A program made the translations under genes and the position numbers. From the NCBI GenBank assembly GCA_963820955.1, contig CAWGCA010000048.1:1-64000 (forward strand): a DNA stretch of 64,000 bases, in the 5' to 3' direction. Origin of the DNA: CAWGCA01 sp963820955 (lineage in GTDB: Bacteria; Pseudomonadota; Gammaproteobacteria; Chromatiales; Chromatiaceae). Positions 16,025 to 24,420 of the stretch are shown in pieces (within the stretch, counting starts at the first letter, position 1; every line of letters begins with the position of its first letter). The notes beneath the pieces were generated by a model, which saw only the letters and a list, made by a program, of their open reading frames with translations, made no database searches and was not told the DNA's origin.

Positions 16025-17517
16025 ATCCGTTCCTCGCAGCGAACCACCACATCGACCCCTGGTCCTGGTTGCACTTTGAGCGTCTTGCGAACATCCCGAT
16101 AGCCTTCGCGGGAACCCACCAGGGTATAGGTCCCCGGACGAAGTTCCACCTCGCGCTGCAGGAACTGTCCGAATCGACCCACCCGATAGATCACGATATC
16201 GGTGACCGCGTCGGAGTGGATACGCACCGCGACCTTGCTCTCTGCGGCTGCCACCAACCGGGCCAGCTGTTCGGTTTTGGCCTGGAGATGGGGACCTGGG
16301 TCGGCAACCTGCTCCAGATGTTTCAACAGAGCGCGGGCATTGGCGAGTGGTTGGTCCGACTGCAGACGTTCGGGTTGCTGGATATACCGATCGAGTTCGC
16401 GCTGCAGCTCCAGACGTTTTTGCGCAGTTTCCAGGCCATTCCGCGCAAAACCCGCCCCGGGATCCAGTTTCAACGCCTTGGCGTAGAGTTGAGATGCCTC
16501 CATCCAGTCTTCCCGTGCCGCCGCCGCCCGGGCGCCAGAGCGAAGCTCAAACAGTCTGCTGCGCTTTCGACCTGCTTCCAGCCGTTGTCTTGCATCCCGC
16601 AGCTCGGGGGCCCCCGGCCTGAGGTTCCCGGCCAAACCCAGGGCCCGATCAGCGGCACCGTAGTGCTTACGATCCAGGGCATCCAGTAGGCTGCTCATGG
16701 CAGCGCGAAAGTCCTGTTCCTGTTTCAGCGACAGCGTCCGGTCAAGGCTGTCGCGAGCTGGTTGATAGAGGGCATCGAGCTCGACCGCCTGCCGGTAGTA
16801 GCCAATAGCCGCGTCCCACTGCCCCTGCCGCTCCCGCTCTTCCCCCTCCCGGGTCAGCGCCACTACCTGTTCGATAGTAACGGATCTCGACAGACCCTGC
16901 TGCGCCTCGTTCTCGTCCGGCTGCAGGGCAAGCGCAATCCGGAAATGGCGTTCGGCACCGTTCGCGTCATGCTGTTCCAATGCCTGCCGGCCGGCGGCCA
17001 TGGCCAACAGGAACCGCTCCCCGCGGGACTGATCCAGGCGCTCCAGCGCCTGCAGCGCCGCCCGGTACCCTGCTGCCGCCTCGGCAAAACGACCGGCAGC
17101 CAGTTCCTCATCGGCCCGCGCCGCTCCCTGCAGGGAAGCCTCGTACTCTGTACCACCCCAGTCAACGACAGCCTGCGATTCCAGTTCCGCCCGCCGACGC
17201 AGCAGCTTCTCCAACTCAGACTCCGCGACTCCCTTTTCATGCAACAGACGACTGCGGGCAGACTCACCTTGTTGACCAGAGATTTCCGCCGTGGGGACAG
17301 GATTCTTAGAGGGGGGGACCAGCGACGGCAGAATCAGTATCACTGCCAATGCCAGCAGCAACAGAAACAGGGATCCCAACCACAGCCAGAGGTTAGGCCT
17401 TGATCTTCCCGCCCCCCCAGTCGGCGTTGTCCCCGGCGGAGTCAGCGTTGGGGCAGTGTTTTCAGCCACAGCGCGGATGTCAGCCGGGATTCTCGACCAG
17501 ACCGGTTTCCGATGCAT
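16021..17517 (-). CDS. TPR membrane protein with PEGA-like C-terminus
   Basis: About 498 residues. A Pro-rich cytoplasmic start is followed by one transmembrane helix (LWLGSLFLLLLALAVILIL) and then a large helical region at about residues 85-410 with tetratricopeptide-type units (AAAGYRAALQALERL, AERHFRIALALQPDENEA, WDAAIGYYRQAVELDALY, ASQLYAKALKLDPGAG). The C-terminus (YTLVGSREGYRDVRKTLKVQ) looks like a PEGA unit. The start is uncertain: ATG 17517, ATG 17559, or GTG 17469 just past the upstream stop; none has a strong ribosome binding site. Its stop overlaps the next gene. Probably a scaffold in the envelope complex encoded here. Confidence 0.75.
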   Translation of the reverse strand: MHRKPVWSRIPADIRAVAENTAPTLTPPGTTPTGGAGRSRPNLWLWLGSLFLLLLALAVILILPSLVPPSKNPVPTAEISGQQGESARSRLLHEKGVAESELEKLLRRRAELESQAVVDWGGTEYEASLQGAARADEELAAGRFAEAAAGYRAALQALERLDQSRGERFLLAMAAGRQALEQHDANGAERHFRIALALQPDENEAQQGLSRSVTIEQVVALTREGEERERQGQWDAAIGYYRQAVELDALYQPARDSLDRTLSLKQEQDFRAAMSSLLDALDRKHYGAADRALGLAGNLRPGAPELRDARQRLEAGRKRSRLFELRSGARAAAAREDWMEASQLYAKALKLDPGAGFARNGLETAQKRLELQRELDRYIQQPERLQSDQPLANARALLKHLEQVADPGPHLQAKTEQLARLVAAAESKVAVRIHSDAVTDIVIYRVGRFGQFLQREVELRPGTYTLVGSREGYRDVRKTLKVQPGPGVDVVVRCEERI

Positions 17518-18730
17518 GGATTCTGCGCAACAGGTCCCGCCACTTGGCGTACTGTGCATCTACGGAACCCGTCAAACGGTGGGTTTCACCCTCTACTTCC
17601 ACCACCATCGGGCTGGCCTCGGACTCAAACGAGGCCCCAAGCTCTTCCAACGCATCGATATGGATCTGCTTCTCGCTATCCTTGTCAAATCCGCTCTTAG
17701 CCACCATCAGGCCTCCCAGCACCATCACCTGGCGCAGGGAGTCGGTGCGTATCGCGGTATCCCTCCCCCCGGCCATGCTGAGGGCAACGGCACCCACTAT
17801 CGCGCCGATGCCCAGCACCTTGCGGGTCAACGCCTCGCGCTCTACTTTGCGCAGATTCGCCGCCTCTTCCGCCCGAAACCTGCGCCAGTTGCTGTACGGG
17901 TCCCAGATATCCCGGTAAAAGGCGTCATAGTGATCGTTGACGGTATCGATCAGCAGGTAGTCGCGCTCCCGAATGGCGCGAATCCGCTGCAGCATAGGGT
18001 CGTTTCTGGCCGGGAGCCGCTGAAGTTTGAACCGGCCATCCTGTTTCTGCAGATAGCCGTCGAAGGGGTCCGGCGCCAGATCGGCAGCAAACTGGATTTC
18101 GGCCAACTCTCGGATTTGTCTGAGTGAAGCAGAGACTAACTTCTGTTTCATCCGGGCCAGGTCATTGGCGATTTCGTTGTAAAGACCCTGAAAGGCATCA
18201 TAGTTTTCGCGGCTTATGCGACTGTAGTCAGCGGTCTCGGCAAACCCCTCGTACTCCTCGTCCAGCCACTGTCGGCCGGTGCTGTCGGTCGCTTCGATGT
18301 GCAGCGACAGTATCTCTCCATCCGACTCAAGAATACGCCCCCTGACCAGAAGCTCCGCTCCTACGGTCTCTTCCGGTACCACTCGAACCGCCCCCCAGTA
18401 ACCGGTCTGCTGCAGTGTTTTCTTAAGATGCGCAGGGATAAACCGGGATTCCGCCTTGCGGGTCTCCTGAGTAATACCGTAGTTGTCATCCGCATCTTGC
18501 GGGATTGGCCCTGGCGCGAACACCTCGATCCAGACATCGAGCAGTGCCTCTTCCGGAAGGTCTGCGGCGGCCTGTTGCATCACCACCGGCTGACTGCTGC
18601 CCCCACGATGCCCGATCGATCCGCAGCCAGCCAGCAGCAAACCCAGCAGCGACAGGCCGGCGAGATAGAGAGGGCCCCATCGATTTCTGCCTGGATCAGT
18701 GTGTCGATGACTTGTAGCGATGATATTCAT
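17480..18730 (-). CDS. uncharacterised lipoprotein of the cluster
   Basis: 416 residues with a long N-terminal region leading to the lipobox LLAGC at about residue 36, so it is probably lipid-anchored. A conserved beta-rich section follows (ALLDVWIEVFAPG, GAELLVRGRILESDGEILSL), then helical parts and a short hydrophobic Gly/Ala-rich stretch (LGIGAIVGAVALSMAGG) near residues 305-320. No family name is known to me. It overlaps the upstream secreted-protein gene by 35 bp and slightly overlaps the TPR gene, which argues for tight co-expression. Confidence 0.75.
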   Translation of the reverse strand: MNIIATSHRHTDPGRNRWGPLYLAGLSLLGLLLAGCGSIGHRGGSSQPVVMQQAAADLPEEALLDVWIEVFAPGPIPQDADDNYGITQETRKAESRFIPAHLKKTLQQTGYWGAVRVVPEETVGAELLVRGRILESDGEILSLHIEATDSTGRQWLDEEYEGFAETADYSRISRENYDAFQGLYNEIANDLARMKQKLVSASLRQIRELAEIQFAADLAPDPFDGYLQKQDGRFKLQRLPARNDPMLQRIRAIRERDYLLIDTVNDHYDAFYRDIWDPYSNWRRFRAEEAANLRKVEREALTRKVLGIGAIVGAVALSMAGGRDTAIRTDSLRQVMVLGGLMVAKSGFDKDSEKQIHIDALEELGASFESEASPMVVEVEGETHRLTGSVDAQYAKWRDLLRRIHASETGLVENPG

Positions 18731-19493
18731 CCCAAAGTTTCCTCTTCAACTCCGGATCAGTCTCCTTTTCCGCGGCCTCCCGCAACTGACGAGCGACGAC
18801 GTCATCCTTACTGCCATCCGGAATACCTTCTGGTGGCGGCCCCTGGCGCCCGGCTCTCTGTCCCGCACCCGTGCCATAGGCGCGAGGCTGACCGCCGTCT
18901 TTTGCGCTGCCGGAGCTGTTCTGCCCCTCTTCTCCCTGACTGTCGCTACCCTCCCCCTCCGCCGCAGTTCCCTGTTGACCGGACCCATAGCCCTGGCCCG
19001 CCCCTTCATAGCCGGCGGTCGAGCTACTGGCCCGGGGTGCTTTGGCCGCCACTTTTTTCTGCTCCGACAGCAGCATTTCGTCGAATTCAGCCAATCCTTC
19101 TGTCAAGGAGGAATCCAGTGCTGCCAGCGCCTCATCAGGGGTCTGCTCCGCAGCGGTATCGGGTAACACAGGGCGGGGAGCAATGGGCGTACAGGGTAAG
19201 TCACCTGGATCGAGTTCGGAGAACCGCTCCAGTACCTCCCCGCACTGAACAGCGATACGGATATCCAAACCAGCAATATAGGCCAGAAAATCCGACTGAT
19301 CCAAGGGACTCAGTCGGGCACCATGCTGCAGCTTTAGAAATTCGTCATGCATCCGCTCCCTGGCGGCCAGGGTAATCATCAAATCCTGCACCAGGGAACT
19401 CTGCATCCAGTCGTCAGCGAAGGGTGCCTGAGCTGCCGTGAGGAACAGCAAAGCGTTAGACAAGACAATGAGTTTCTTTGTTTTTTTTTGCAT
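18696..19493 (-). CDS. secreted Gly/Ser/Gln-rich protein, first gene of cluster
   Basis: 265 residues. A signal peptide (LIVLSNALLFLTAAQAPFA) is followed by a helical section to about residue 90 with two cysteines, a Pro/Ala-rich linker, and a low-complexity Gly/Gln/Ser stretch at about residues 155-215. A charged C-terminus (EKETDPELKRKLWDEYHRY) closes it. No family recognised. It is the promoter-proximal gene of the nine-gene minus-strand run down to 10031. Export and disorder suggest a periplasmic or surface accessory. A palindrome at 19594-19608 lies about 100 bp upstream. Confidence 0.7.
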   Translation of the reverse strand: MQKKTKKLIVLSNALLFLTAAQAPFADDWMQSSLVQDLMITLAARERMHDEFLKLQHGARLSPLDQSDFLAYIAGLDIRIAVQCGEVLERFSELDPGDLPCTPIAPRPVLPDTAAEQTPDEALAALDSSLTEGLAEFDEMLLSEQKKVAAKAPRASSSTAGYEGAGQGYGSGQQGTAAEGEGSDSQGEEGQNSSGSAKDGGQPRAYGTGAGQRAGRQGPPPEGIPDGSKDDVVARQLREAAEKETDPELKRKLWDEYHRYKSSTH

Positions 19494-19667
19494 AGGGTGT
19501 CACCCACGACCCACTTTCCGGTCTATTTCCAAACTCTCATGGCTACAAGTCTTCCCCGGAAACAAGTGACCGCATATTAAAGGTTCGACAACCCCAACCT
19601 TAGGTTGGTTTCCCGCACGCCGAGTTATTCCGGCCGGGAAAATCCCCGCTTCCAGCGGTATGTATTG

Positions 19668-20093
19668 TTAAGGATTCGCTCTTTTTTTACATTCGGTAAA
19701 CGAATACAGCCCGTTTTCATTGGCTGTTTCAGCCCGTCCAGACTGTTCAAATTTCAGGCAGTCAGCATTATAAAAAGTGTATTTGTATGCGAAAGGCTGC
19801 TTGGCCCATTTCGGGTTGATCTCATGAAACAGTCTGTCTTCCACCCACCAGTTACCCGACTCTACGGACTCACTGGTATCGCCGCTAGATTTCCTGACTT
19901 TGAAAAAAGTCAGGTAACGACCGTCCCCATTTCTTACCTGGGTCCATTCGACGTGGCTTCCATCCTGTTTGTCATATTCGCCGTTCCATATCCCAACCAG
20001 GTTATCATCAACCGTTTTCTGGCCAATCATCGAATCGAGAGTGACACAACCGCTGATTAGAAAAGGTACAAACAACGGTATTAGCTTTTTCAT
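19668..20093 (-). CDS. small lipoprotein
   Basis: 141 residues with an N-terminal lipoprotein signal (LIPLFVPFLISGC, Cys near residue 16). The mature part is Trp/Tyr-rich and beta-prone (LVGIWNGEYDKQDGSHVEW, RYLTFFKVRKSSG), like small lipocalin-type or copper-resistance-like lipoproteins, but no family can be named. Separated by about 175 bp from the cluster below it and by about 140 bp from the small membrane gene above it, so it may be its own unit. AT-richer than the neighbouring cluster. Confidence 0.65.
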   Translation of the reverse strand: MKKLIPLFVPFLISGCVTLDSMIGQKTVDDNLVGIWNGEYDKQDGSHVEWTQVRNGDGRYLTFFKVRKSSGDTSESVESGNWWVEDRLFHEINPKWAKQPFAYKYTFYNADCLKFEQSGRAETANENGLYSFTECKKRANP

Positions 20094-20234
20094 CCCCTCC
20101 TGCTCCTGCCTATATCATTCAGACAACTGGATTGTACTCTCCCCAATACTCCGGATACCAGTAACCCAGCACCCGGATCCATAGGAATTTTTCTTGTATT
20201 TCTCGACAATTATCGCCATTCGAAACACTATCAG

Positions 20235-20501
20235 TCAGTCCCTGTCGCGGCCCCTGCGTTTGACGCCAAGCCTTTTCCAGATGCTCTTCATATGCTGTTG
20301 CTTAGCCTGCCCGCGCACGCCAACGCCTCGCTTCGCCCTTCTGTTCACAGGCGATCTTTCCAATCCGGCATTTTCCAGTAACCGGGCGACCGTCTTGCTA
20401 TCTCGCCTGAATTTTAGCCAGCCGAAAAGACCGAGTATCAGCACCACCAGAAGGATTGCTATCACACCCTGCACAATCTCATTCTCGAGACAACCGTCCA
20501 C
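20235..20501 (-). CDS. small single-pass membrane protein
   Basis: 88 residues from a GTG start: one transmembrane helix (VIAILLVVLILGLFGWL) and then a strongly basic tail of about 55 residues (RRAKRGVGVRGQAKQQHM...). No family recognised. The basic tail would face the cytoplasm and could contact nucleic acid or acidic lipids. It follows the DUF6868-like gene on the same strand by under 50 bp, so the two may be an operon. Moderate confidence because of its size and GTG start, although the helix-plus-basic-tail design is not random-looking. Confidence 0.5.
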   Translation of the reverse strand: MDGCLENEIVQGVIAILLVVLILGLFGWLKFRRDSKTVARLLENAGLERSPVNRRAKRGVGVRGQAKQQHMKSIWKRLGVKRRGRDRD

Positions 20502-20548
20502 GGCTGTTCCGCCTCTGATCGCATGGCCCCTCCAGCTTCCCGAGCCAA

Positions 20549-20791
20549 TCAGTCAACGATGAGCAGGACGATAAAGGGAACCAGGTTAAACAGGAGAATC
20601 CCTATTTTGTAGAGCGCCATACCCGCATAGTGAATCGCATCAAATCTGTCGCGGGAGATATCGAACCACTTCCCGTGAACGCGGTATATCCAATCGTGTG
20701 CTGCAGTAAAAACCACAAACCACCCGAGCAGTAATGCGAGATTAATAATCGAACACCAGAACAGAACTTCGCGTATCGCTTGCAGTGTCAC
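20549..20791 (-). CDS. DUF6868-like small membrane protein
   Basis: About 80 residues with two membrane helices (VLFWCSIINLALLLGWFVVF and ALYKIGILLFNLVPFIVLLI) flanking the conserved loop AAHDWIYRVHGKWFDISRDR. This pattern is typical of a small family (DUF6868) of unknown function in Gammaproteobacteria. GTG 20791 is chosen because AAGGGG precedes it by about 7 nt and the family begins there; the frame also opens at 20848 and 20818. Possibly co-transcribed with the small membrane gene at 20235. Confidence 0.65.
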   Translation of the reverse strand: MTLQAIREVLFWCSIINLALLLGWFVVFTAAHDWIYRVHGKWFDISRDRFDAIHYAGMALYKIGILLFNLVPFIVLLIVD

Positions 20792-20930
20792 TTTCCATCC
20801 CCTTCCGCGTTCTGACATTCCAAGCAGGTATACACCCGCCCTGCACAATACAACGTCGGGGCGTAGGCGAGACCCCTGCCCATTCCTCGTAACGCCATGC
20901 AGCCTGGCTGAACAGAGGACTCAATAATAA

Positions 20931-22235
20931 CTATAATGCGTTCGACGCCTTGATGCTGAGATAGTTGTTGACCAGCGCCACGGGTAACTGCGGTGCCAGC
21001 AGATCGAGCACCAATGCCCCCAGGTGTCTCAGCTCGCCGAGACTTCGTCGACGGCTGTCAAGGTATTCACCCACGGCTTGGAACCTCAGCGCCGCGTCAA
21101 AATCCCGGACCGGTTGCGATATCGTCCGATCCAGCACCGATTCCCGCAGATTGGCCACCACCACCAGGTGTCTGCGCTGCAGCAAACGCACTGCGGAAAC
21201 CAGATCCGCATGGTCCTCGTCGCGGGTATTGGTCATAATCACCACCAGCGCCCGACGCTTCTGCCGGGGCAGCAACTCACGGGCCGCAAACAGATAATCG
21301 GCGGCGGCGGTAGATGATTCAATGTCATAGGTGCCGGCCAGCATAGCTCGCACCAGCCCTCCCCCCTTCTGGGGTGGAAACCATCGACTGGTCCCTCCAA
21401 AAGAGAGAAAACCCACGGCATCGCCCTGTCGCGCGGCGACATGGCTCAACAGCAGCATCGCATTCAGTGCTTGATCGAGATGCGCACTTCCCTGCTCGAC
21501 ATGGCGCATGCGACGCCCGCAATCCAGCATGAAAACCACCTGCTGATCGCGTTCATCCTGATACTCTTTGGAGATAAGTCGATGGTACCGAGAGGTCGCC
21601 TTCCAATCGATCTGCCTCAGGCTGTCACCGGCGCGGTATTCACGCAACTGATGAAAATCGCTTCCCTCACCACGGCGCTGGCGGCGGCGGACCCCCATCC
21701 GACTCAATCGATGATCAGTCGCTAACAGCGCATAGCGGGCGATTTCACGAAAGTTCGGGAACACCCGGACCCTTTCCGACTGCTGTAAAAATCTTTTCTG
21801 TTGCCACAAGCCCAGCGGCGACGCCCACAGCAGATCAACACCACTGAAAAAACCATCGCCGCGACGGCCTGGGCGCACCCGGTAGACGGTGCGCAGGGTT
21901 CGCCTGGCCGGCAGTTTCAGTTCGAGGGGAAGGGATTCTGCTTCGAACCAAAGGGGATGGTGATCATGAATTCTGAGCCGGAGCCTTCTGCTGCCCCGGT
22001 TCTCCAGGGATAACGTAACCTTTGACCAGACAGCAACCGGAATGCTGTGTCTGATCTCTCTTCTCAATTCGATCTCCGGGACCCGCCGACCCAGGAACAG
22101 ATCCAGTATGCTGAGCCCGGCCAGGCCACCCGCCAAGGCCTTCCAGAAGGGTTGCAGCCAGGGAAGGAATACCGCCGGCAATGCTGCCGAGCAGAGCAGG
22201 GCCAGGGCAATCAGTAGCGACCGGGAAGGCGTCAT
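20931..22235 (-). CDS. DUF58 protein, VWA-like
   Basis: 434 residues. Two N-terminal hydrophobic helices, then a beta domain, then the DUF58 signature FHQLREYRAGDSLRQIDWKA followed by a VWA-like half (VVFMLDCGRRMRHVE with a degenerate metal site). DUF58 proteins pair with MoxR ATPases and are thought to help assemble or activate protein complexes. Its start overlaps the end of the MoxR gene. Last gene of the minus-strand operon from 28930. Confidence 0.9.
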   Translation of the reverse strand: MTPSRSLLIALALLCSAALPAVFLPWLQPFWKALAGGLAGLSILDLFLGRRVPEIELRREIRHSIPVAVWSKVTLSLENRGSRRLRLRIHDHHPLWFEAESLPLELKLPARRTLRTVYRVRPGRRGDGFFSGVDLLWASPLGLWQQKRFLQQSERVRVFPNFREIARYALLATDHRLSRMGVRRRQRRGEGSDFHQLREYRAGDSLRQIDWKATSRYHRLISKEYQDERDQQVVFMLDCGRRMRHVEQGSAHLDQALNAMLLLSHVAARQGDAVGFLSFGGTSRWFPPQKGGGLVRAMLAGTYDIESSTAAADYLFAARELLPRQKRRALVVIMTNTRDEDHADLVSAVRLLQRRHLVVVANLRESVLDRTISQPVRDFDAALRFQAVGEYLDSRRRSLGELRHLGALVLDLLAPQLPVALVNNYLSIKASNAL

Positions 22236-23218
22236 ACCCTCGGCGCGTCCACGTTGGCAAGAATATCGGCCAGCACATCGTCCGGGCTGTACCCTTCTAT
22301 CTCCATATCAGTGGACAGTTTAAGACGATGCCGCAGCGCCGCTGGGGCAACTACCTTGACATCGTCCGGTGTAACGAAACCATTGCCCTGCAGCAAGGCA
22401 TGGGCCCGGGCGGCCCGCAGCAGGGCAATACTGCCCCGGGGGCCGGCCCCCACTTCAATACCATTCCACTGTCGTGCGGCCCGGGCTATACGCACGGCGT
22501 AGGCAACAATCTGTTCGTCCACCTTCAGGCGGGCCGTATGCTCCTGCAGCTGGACGACCTGCTCTGGTTGCAGGATAGTGCGTATCGCCGAGGTATCCAG
22601 CCGATCCCCCACTGCGTTTCCAGTCACCTGCTGCACCATCGCCTGCTCGTCTCCCTCATCCGGGTAATCGATGAAGACCTTCAATAGGAAGCGATCCAAC
22701 TGGGCCTGGGGCAGAGGGTAGGTGCCCTCCTGCTCGATGGGATTCTGAGTGGCCAGCACCAGGAACGGCAGATCGACCGGAAAAGACCGGCCTTCAATGG
22801 TGACCTGCTGCTCCTGCATCACCTCCAGCAATGCTGACTGGGTCTTGGCCGGTGCCCGGTTGATCTCGTCCGCCAACAGAAAATTGCAGAATACAGGCCC
22901 TTTACGCACCCGGAAGGATTGAGATTTCAGATCAAACATGGCGTGACCGCTGATGTCACTGGGCATCAAATCAGGCGTGAACTGGACCCGGCTGAACTTG
23001 CCACCCACTGCGGCTGCAATGCTGCGGACCAGCAGTGTCTTGCCCATTCCGGGCAACCCTTCCACCATCAGGTGCCCGGCCGCCAGCAGCCCGATCACCA
23101 GTTCCCGGACCACCTGCCGCTGGCCAATCACCGCTCGCTGCAGTTCTGATTCCAGTTTCTGGACCAGCTCCATGGCCTGCGCCGGCGATTCAGTCGACTG
23201 CCGATCCCCTTTGTTCAT
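22232..23218 (-). CDS. MoxR-family AAA ATPase
   Basis: 328 residues of a MoxR AAA+ ATPase, a chaperone-like machine working with VWA proteins. Walker A is GLPGMGKT; then LMPSDISGHAMFD; Walker B and sensor read FLLADEINRAPAKTQSALLEVMQE; then VLATQNPIEQEGTYPLPQAQ and the lid domain. Its ends overlap the DUF4350 gene upstream and the DUF58 gene downstream, a strongly conserved trio. The complex probably sits at the membrane via DUF58 and the transglutaminase-less DUF4129 protein. The substrate is unknown. Confidence 0.95.
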   Translation of the reverse strand: MNKGDRQSTESPAQAMELVQKLESELQRAVIGQRQVVRELVIGLLAAGHLMVEGLPGMGKTLLVRSIAAAVGGKFSRVQFTPDLMPSDISGHAMFDLKSQSFRVRKGPVFCNFLLADEINRAPAKTQSALLEVMQEQQVTIEGRSFPVDLPFLVLATQNPIEQEGTYPLPQAQLDRFLLKVFIDYPDEGDEQAMVQQVTGNAVGDRLDTSAIRTILQPEQVVQLQEHTARLKVDEQIVAYAVRIARAARQWNGIEVGAGPRGSIALLRAARAHALLQGNGFVTPDDVKVVAPAALRHRLKLSTDMEIEGYSPDDVLADILANVDAPRV

Positions 23219-24420
23219 TGTCGCTCCCCTCGTTCACTGCGTAGCTGAACCGCAAGTCTCTGCTGCACGGCACTCACTTTGATAAATTCCTGCTCGCTGG
23301 AATAACCCCCGTAGAGCGCTGTTTCCACCTCCCCGGGTGTCAATCCAACTCTAGCCGCGATCCAATCGCAGCACCTCTTTCGATCCATTCTGTCCAGTAT
23401 CAGATGACGTCGGCGCCAGGCCTGCTCCAGCGCCCGCTGGGAGGCTGTGTACATCTGCCGGGCGCCATCGGTACGCCAGGCGTAACCCGCGGCTGCGTCC
23501 AGGTGCTCCATCAGGCTGCGCCGGGATGCCGAGCTGCTGCGGAGCAGCGGCCCGCTGCGCAATCCCATGCGCCAGACGATCAGCAGCAGCAACACCAGGC
23601 AGCAGACCAGCAACTGCGGGGCGGAATGCCAAAGCAGCCGGAGCAATGAGGGCATTTTACTGCTGTAAAGAAGCCAGGCCCGATCGTGTCCCTCGGCCAG
23701 CTGTGCCAGAAAAAACGCATGATCCCAACGGTCAATGGCGTCGTTGGTAAAAAAACGATCGTCGCTGAGCACCGTCAATCGTCCCTGGCCCAGCTCGAAC
23801 TGCAGCATGTAGCCGAGCTCCTCCTCGGCCCCACTCCAATCTGCCTGGCTATCATGATCGATCAGGATTCGGTTGCGATTGAAATCGACTTCAACCGGCT
23901 GCTGTGAACCGGGTATTTGGAGCGTCACCGGAACAGCCGGTTCCGACTCAGACTCCCCGTCAATTGCGTCCTCTGTGATTTCTTCCTCGTCCGCCGTCAG
24001 TTGCACAACGAGCAGCCGGACACCAAACTCGTCGAGCAGATGATTGCCACTGGTTTCCAGTTCGGCATCCCACTCCTGTCTGGGAATCACTACCAGATGA
24101 CCGCCCTGCCTAACCCATCTCAGGAGATCTTTTTCCCGGCCCGGCGGCAGGCTCGGCCCCAGGTTGTTGACCAGCAGGAGGCCAGGCTCCTCGGGGGGCT
24201 GCAACAGGCGGTCCCGTCCACTGACACTCTCGCACACTACCCCTAGGCGTGACAGAAAACGCTCTGCTGCAAGGTATGGGTTACGCCTGGCCTGGGGAGA
24301 GACCTCAGTTCGAATCTCCCTGCTGTGCCGTTCGTGATTGGTCAGAAACCAATGTAATCCCCAAGCGGCCAGACCGACCAGCAACAACCCGCCCAGAAGA
24401 ATCGACAATCTAGTCGACAC
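23215..24420 (-). CDS. DUF4350 membrane protein
   Basis: About 401 residues. An N-terminal helix (LLGGLLLVGLAAWGLHWFL), a periplasmic DUF4350-type domain (ERFLSRLGVVCESVSGRDRL, LLLVNNLGPSLPPGREKDLL, WVRQGGHLVVIPRQEW), a second helix near residue 280 (LLVCCLVLLLLIVWRMGL) and a cytoplasmic C-terminal region. GTG 24420 is selected because GGGAGG lies just upstream and it overlaps the preceding stop by 11 bp; the longer frame from 24513 has no signal-like start. DUF4350 is a standard partner in MoxR-DUF58 operons; its job is unknown. Confidence 0.85.
   Translation of the reverse strand: MSTRLSILLGGLLLVGLAAWGLHWFLTNHERHSREIRTEVSPQARRNPYLAAERFLSRLGVVCESVSGRDRLLQPPEEPGLLLVNNLGPSLPPGREKDLLRWVRQGGHLVVIPRQEWDAELETSGNHLLDEFGVRLLVVQLTADEEEITEDAIDGESESEPAVPVTLQIPGSQQPVEVDFNRNRILIDHDSQADWSGAEEELGYMLQFELGQGRLTVLSDDRFFTNDAIDRWDHAFFLAQLAEGHDRAWLLYSSKMPSLLRLLWHSAPQLLVCCLVLLLLIVWRMGLRSGPLLRSSSASRRSLMEHLDAAAGYAWRTDGARQMYTASQRALEQAWRRRHLILDRMDRKRCCDWIAARVGLTPGEVETALYGGYSSEQEFIKVSAVQQRLAVQLRSERGERQ

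Noticed and set aside
10031..19493. Zorya anti-phage system
   Set aside because: There is a MotA-like channel, but no MotB with a peptidoglycan-binding domain and no helicase or nuclease effector; the neighbours are envelope proteins.
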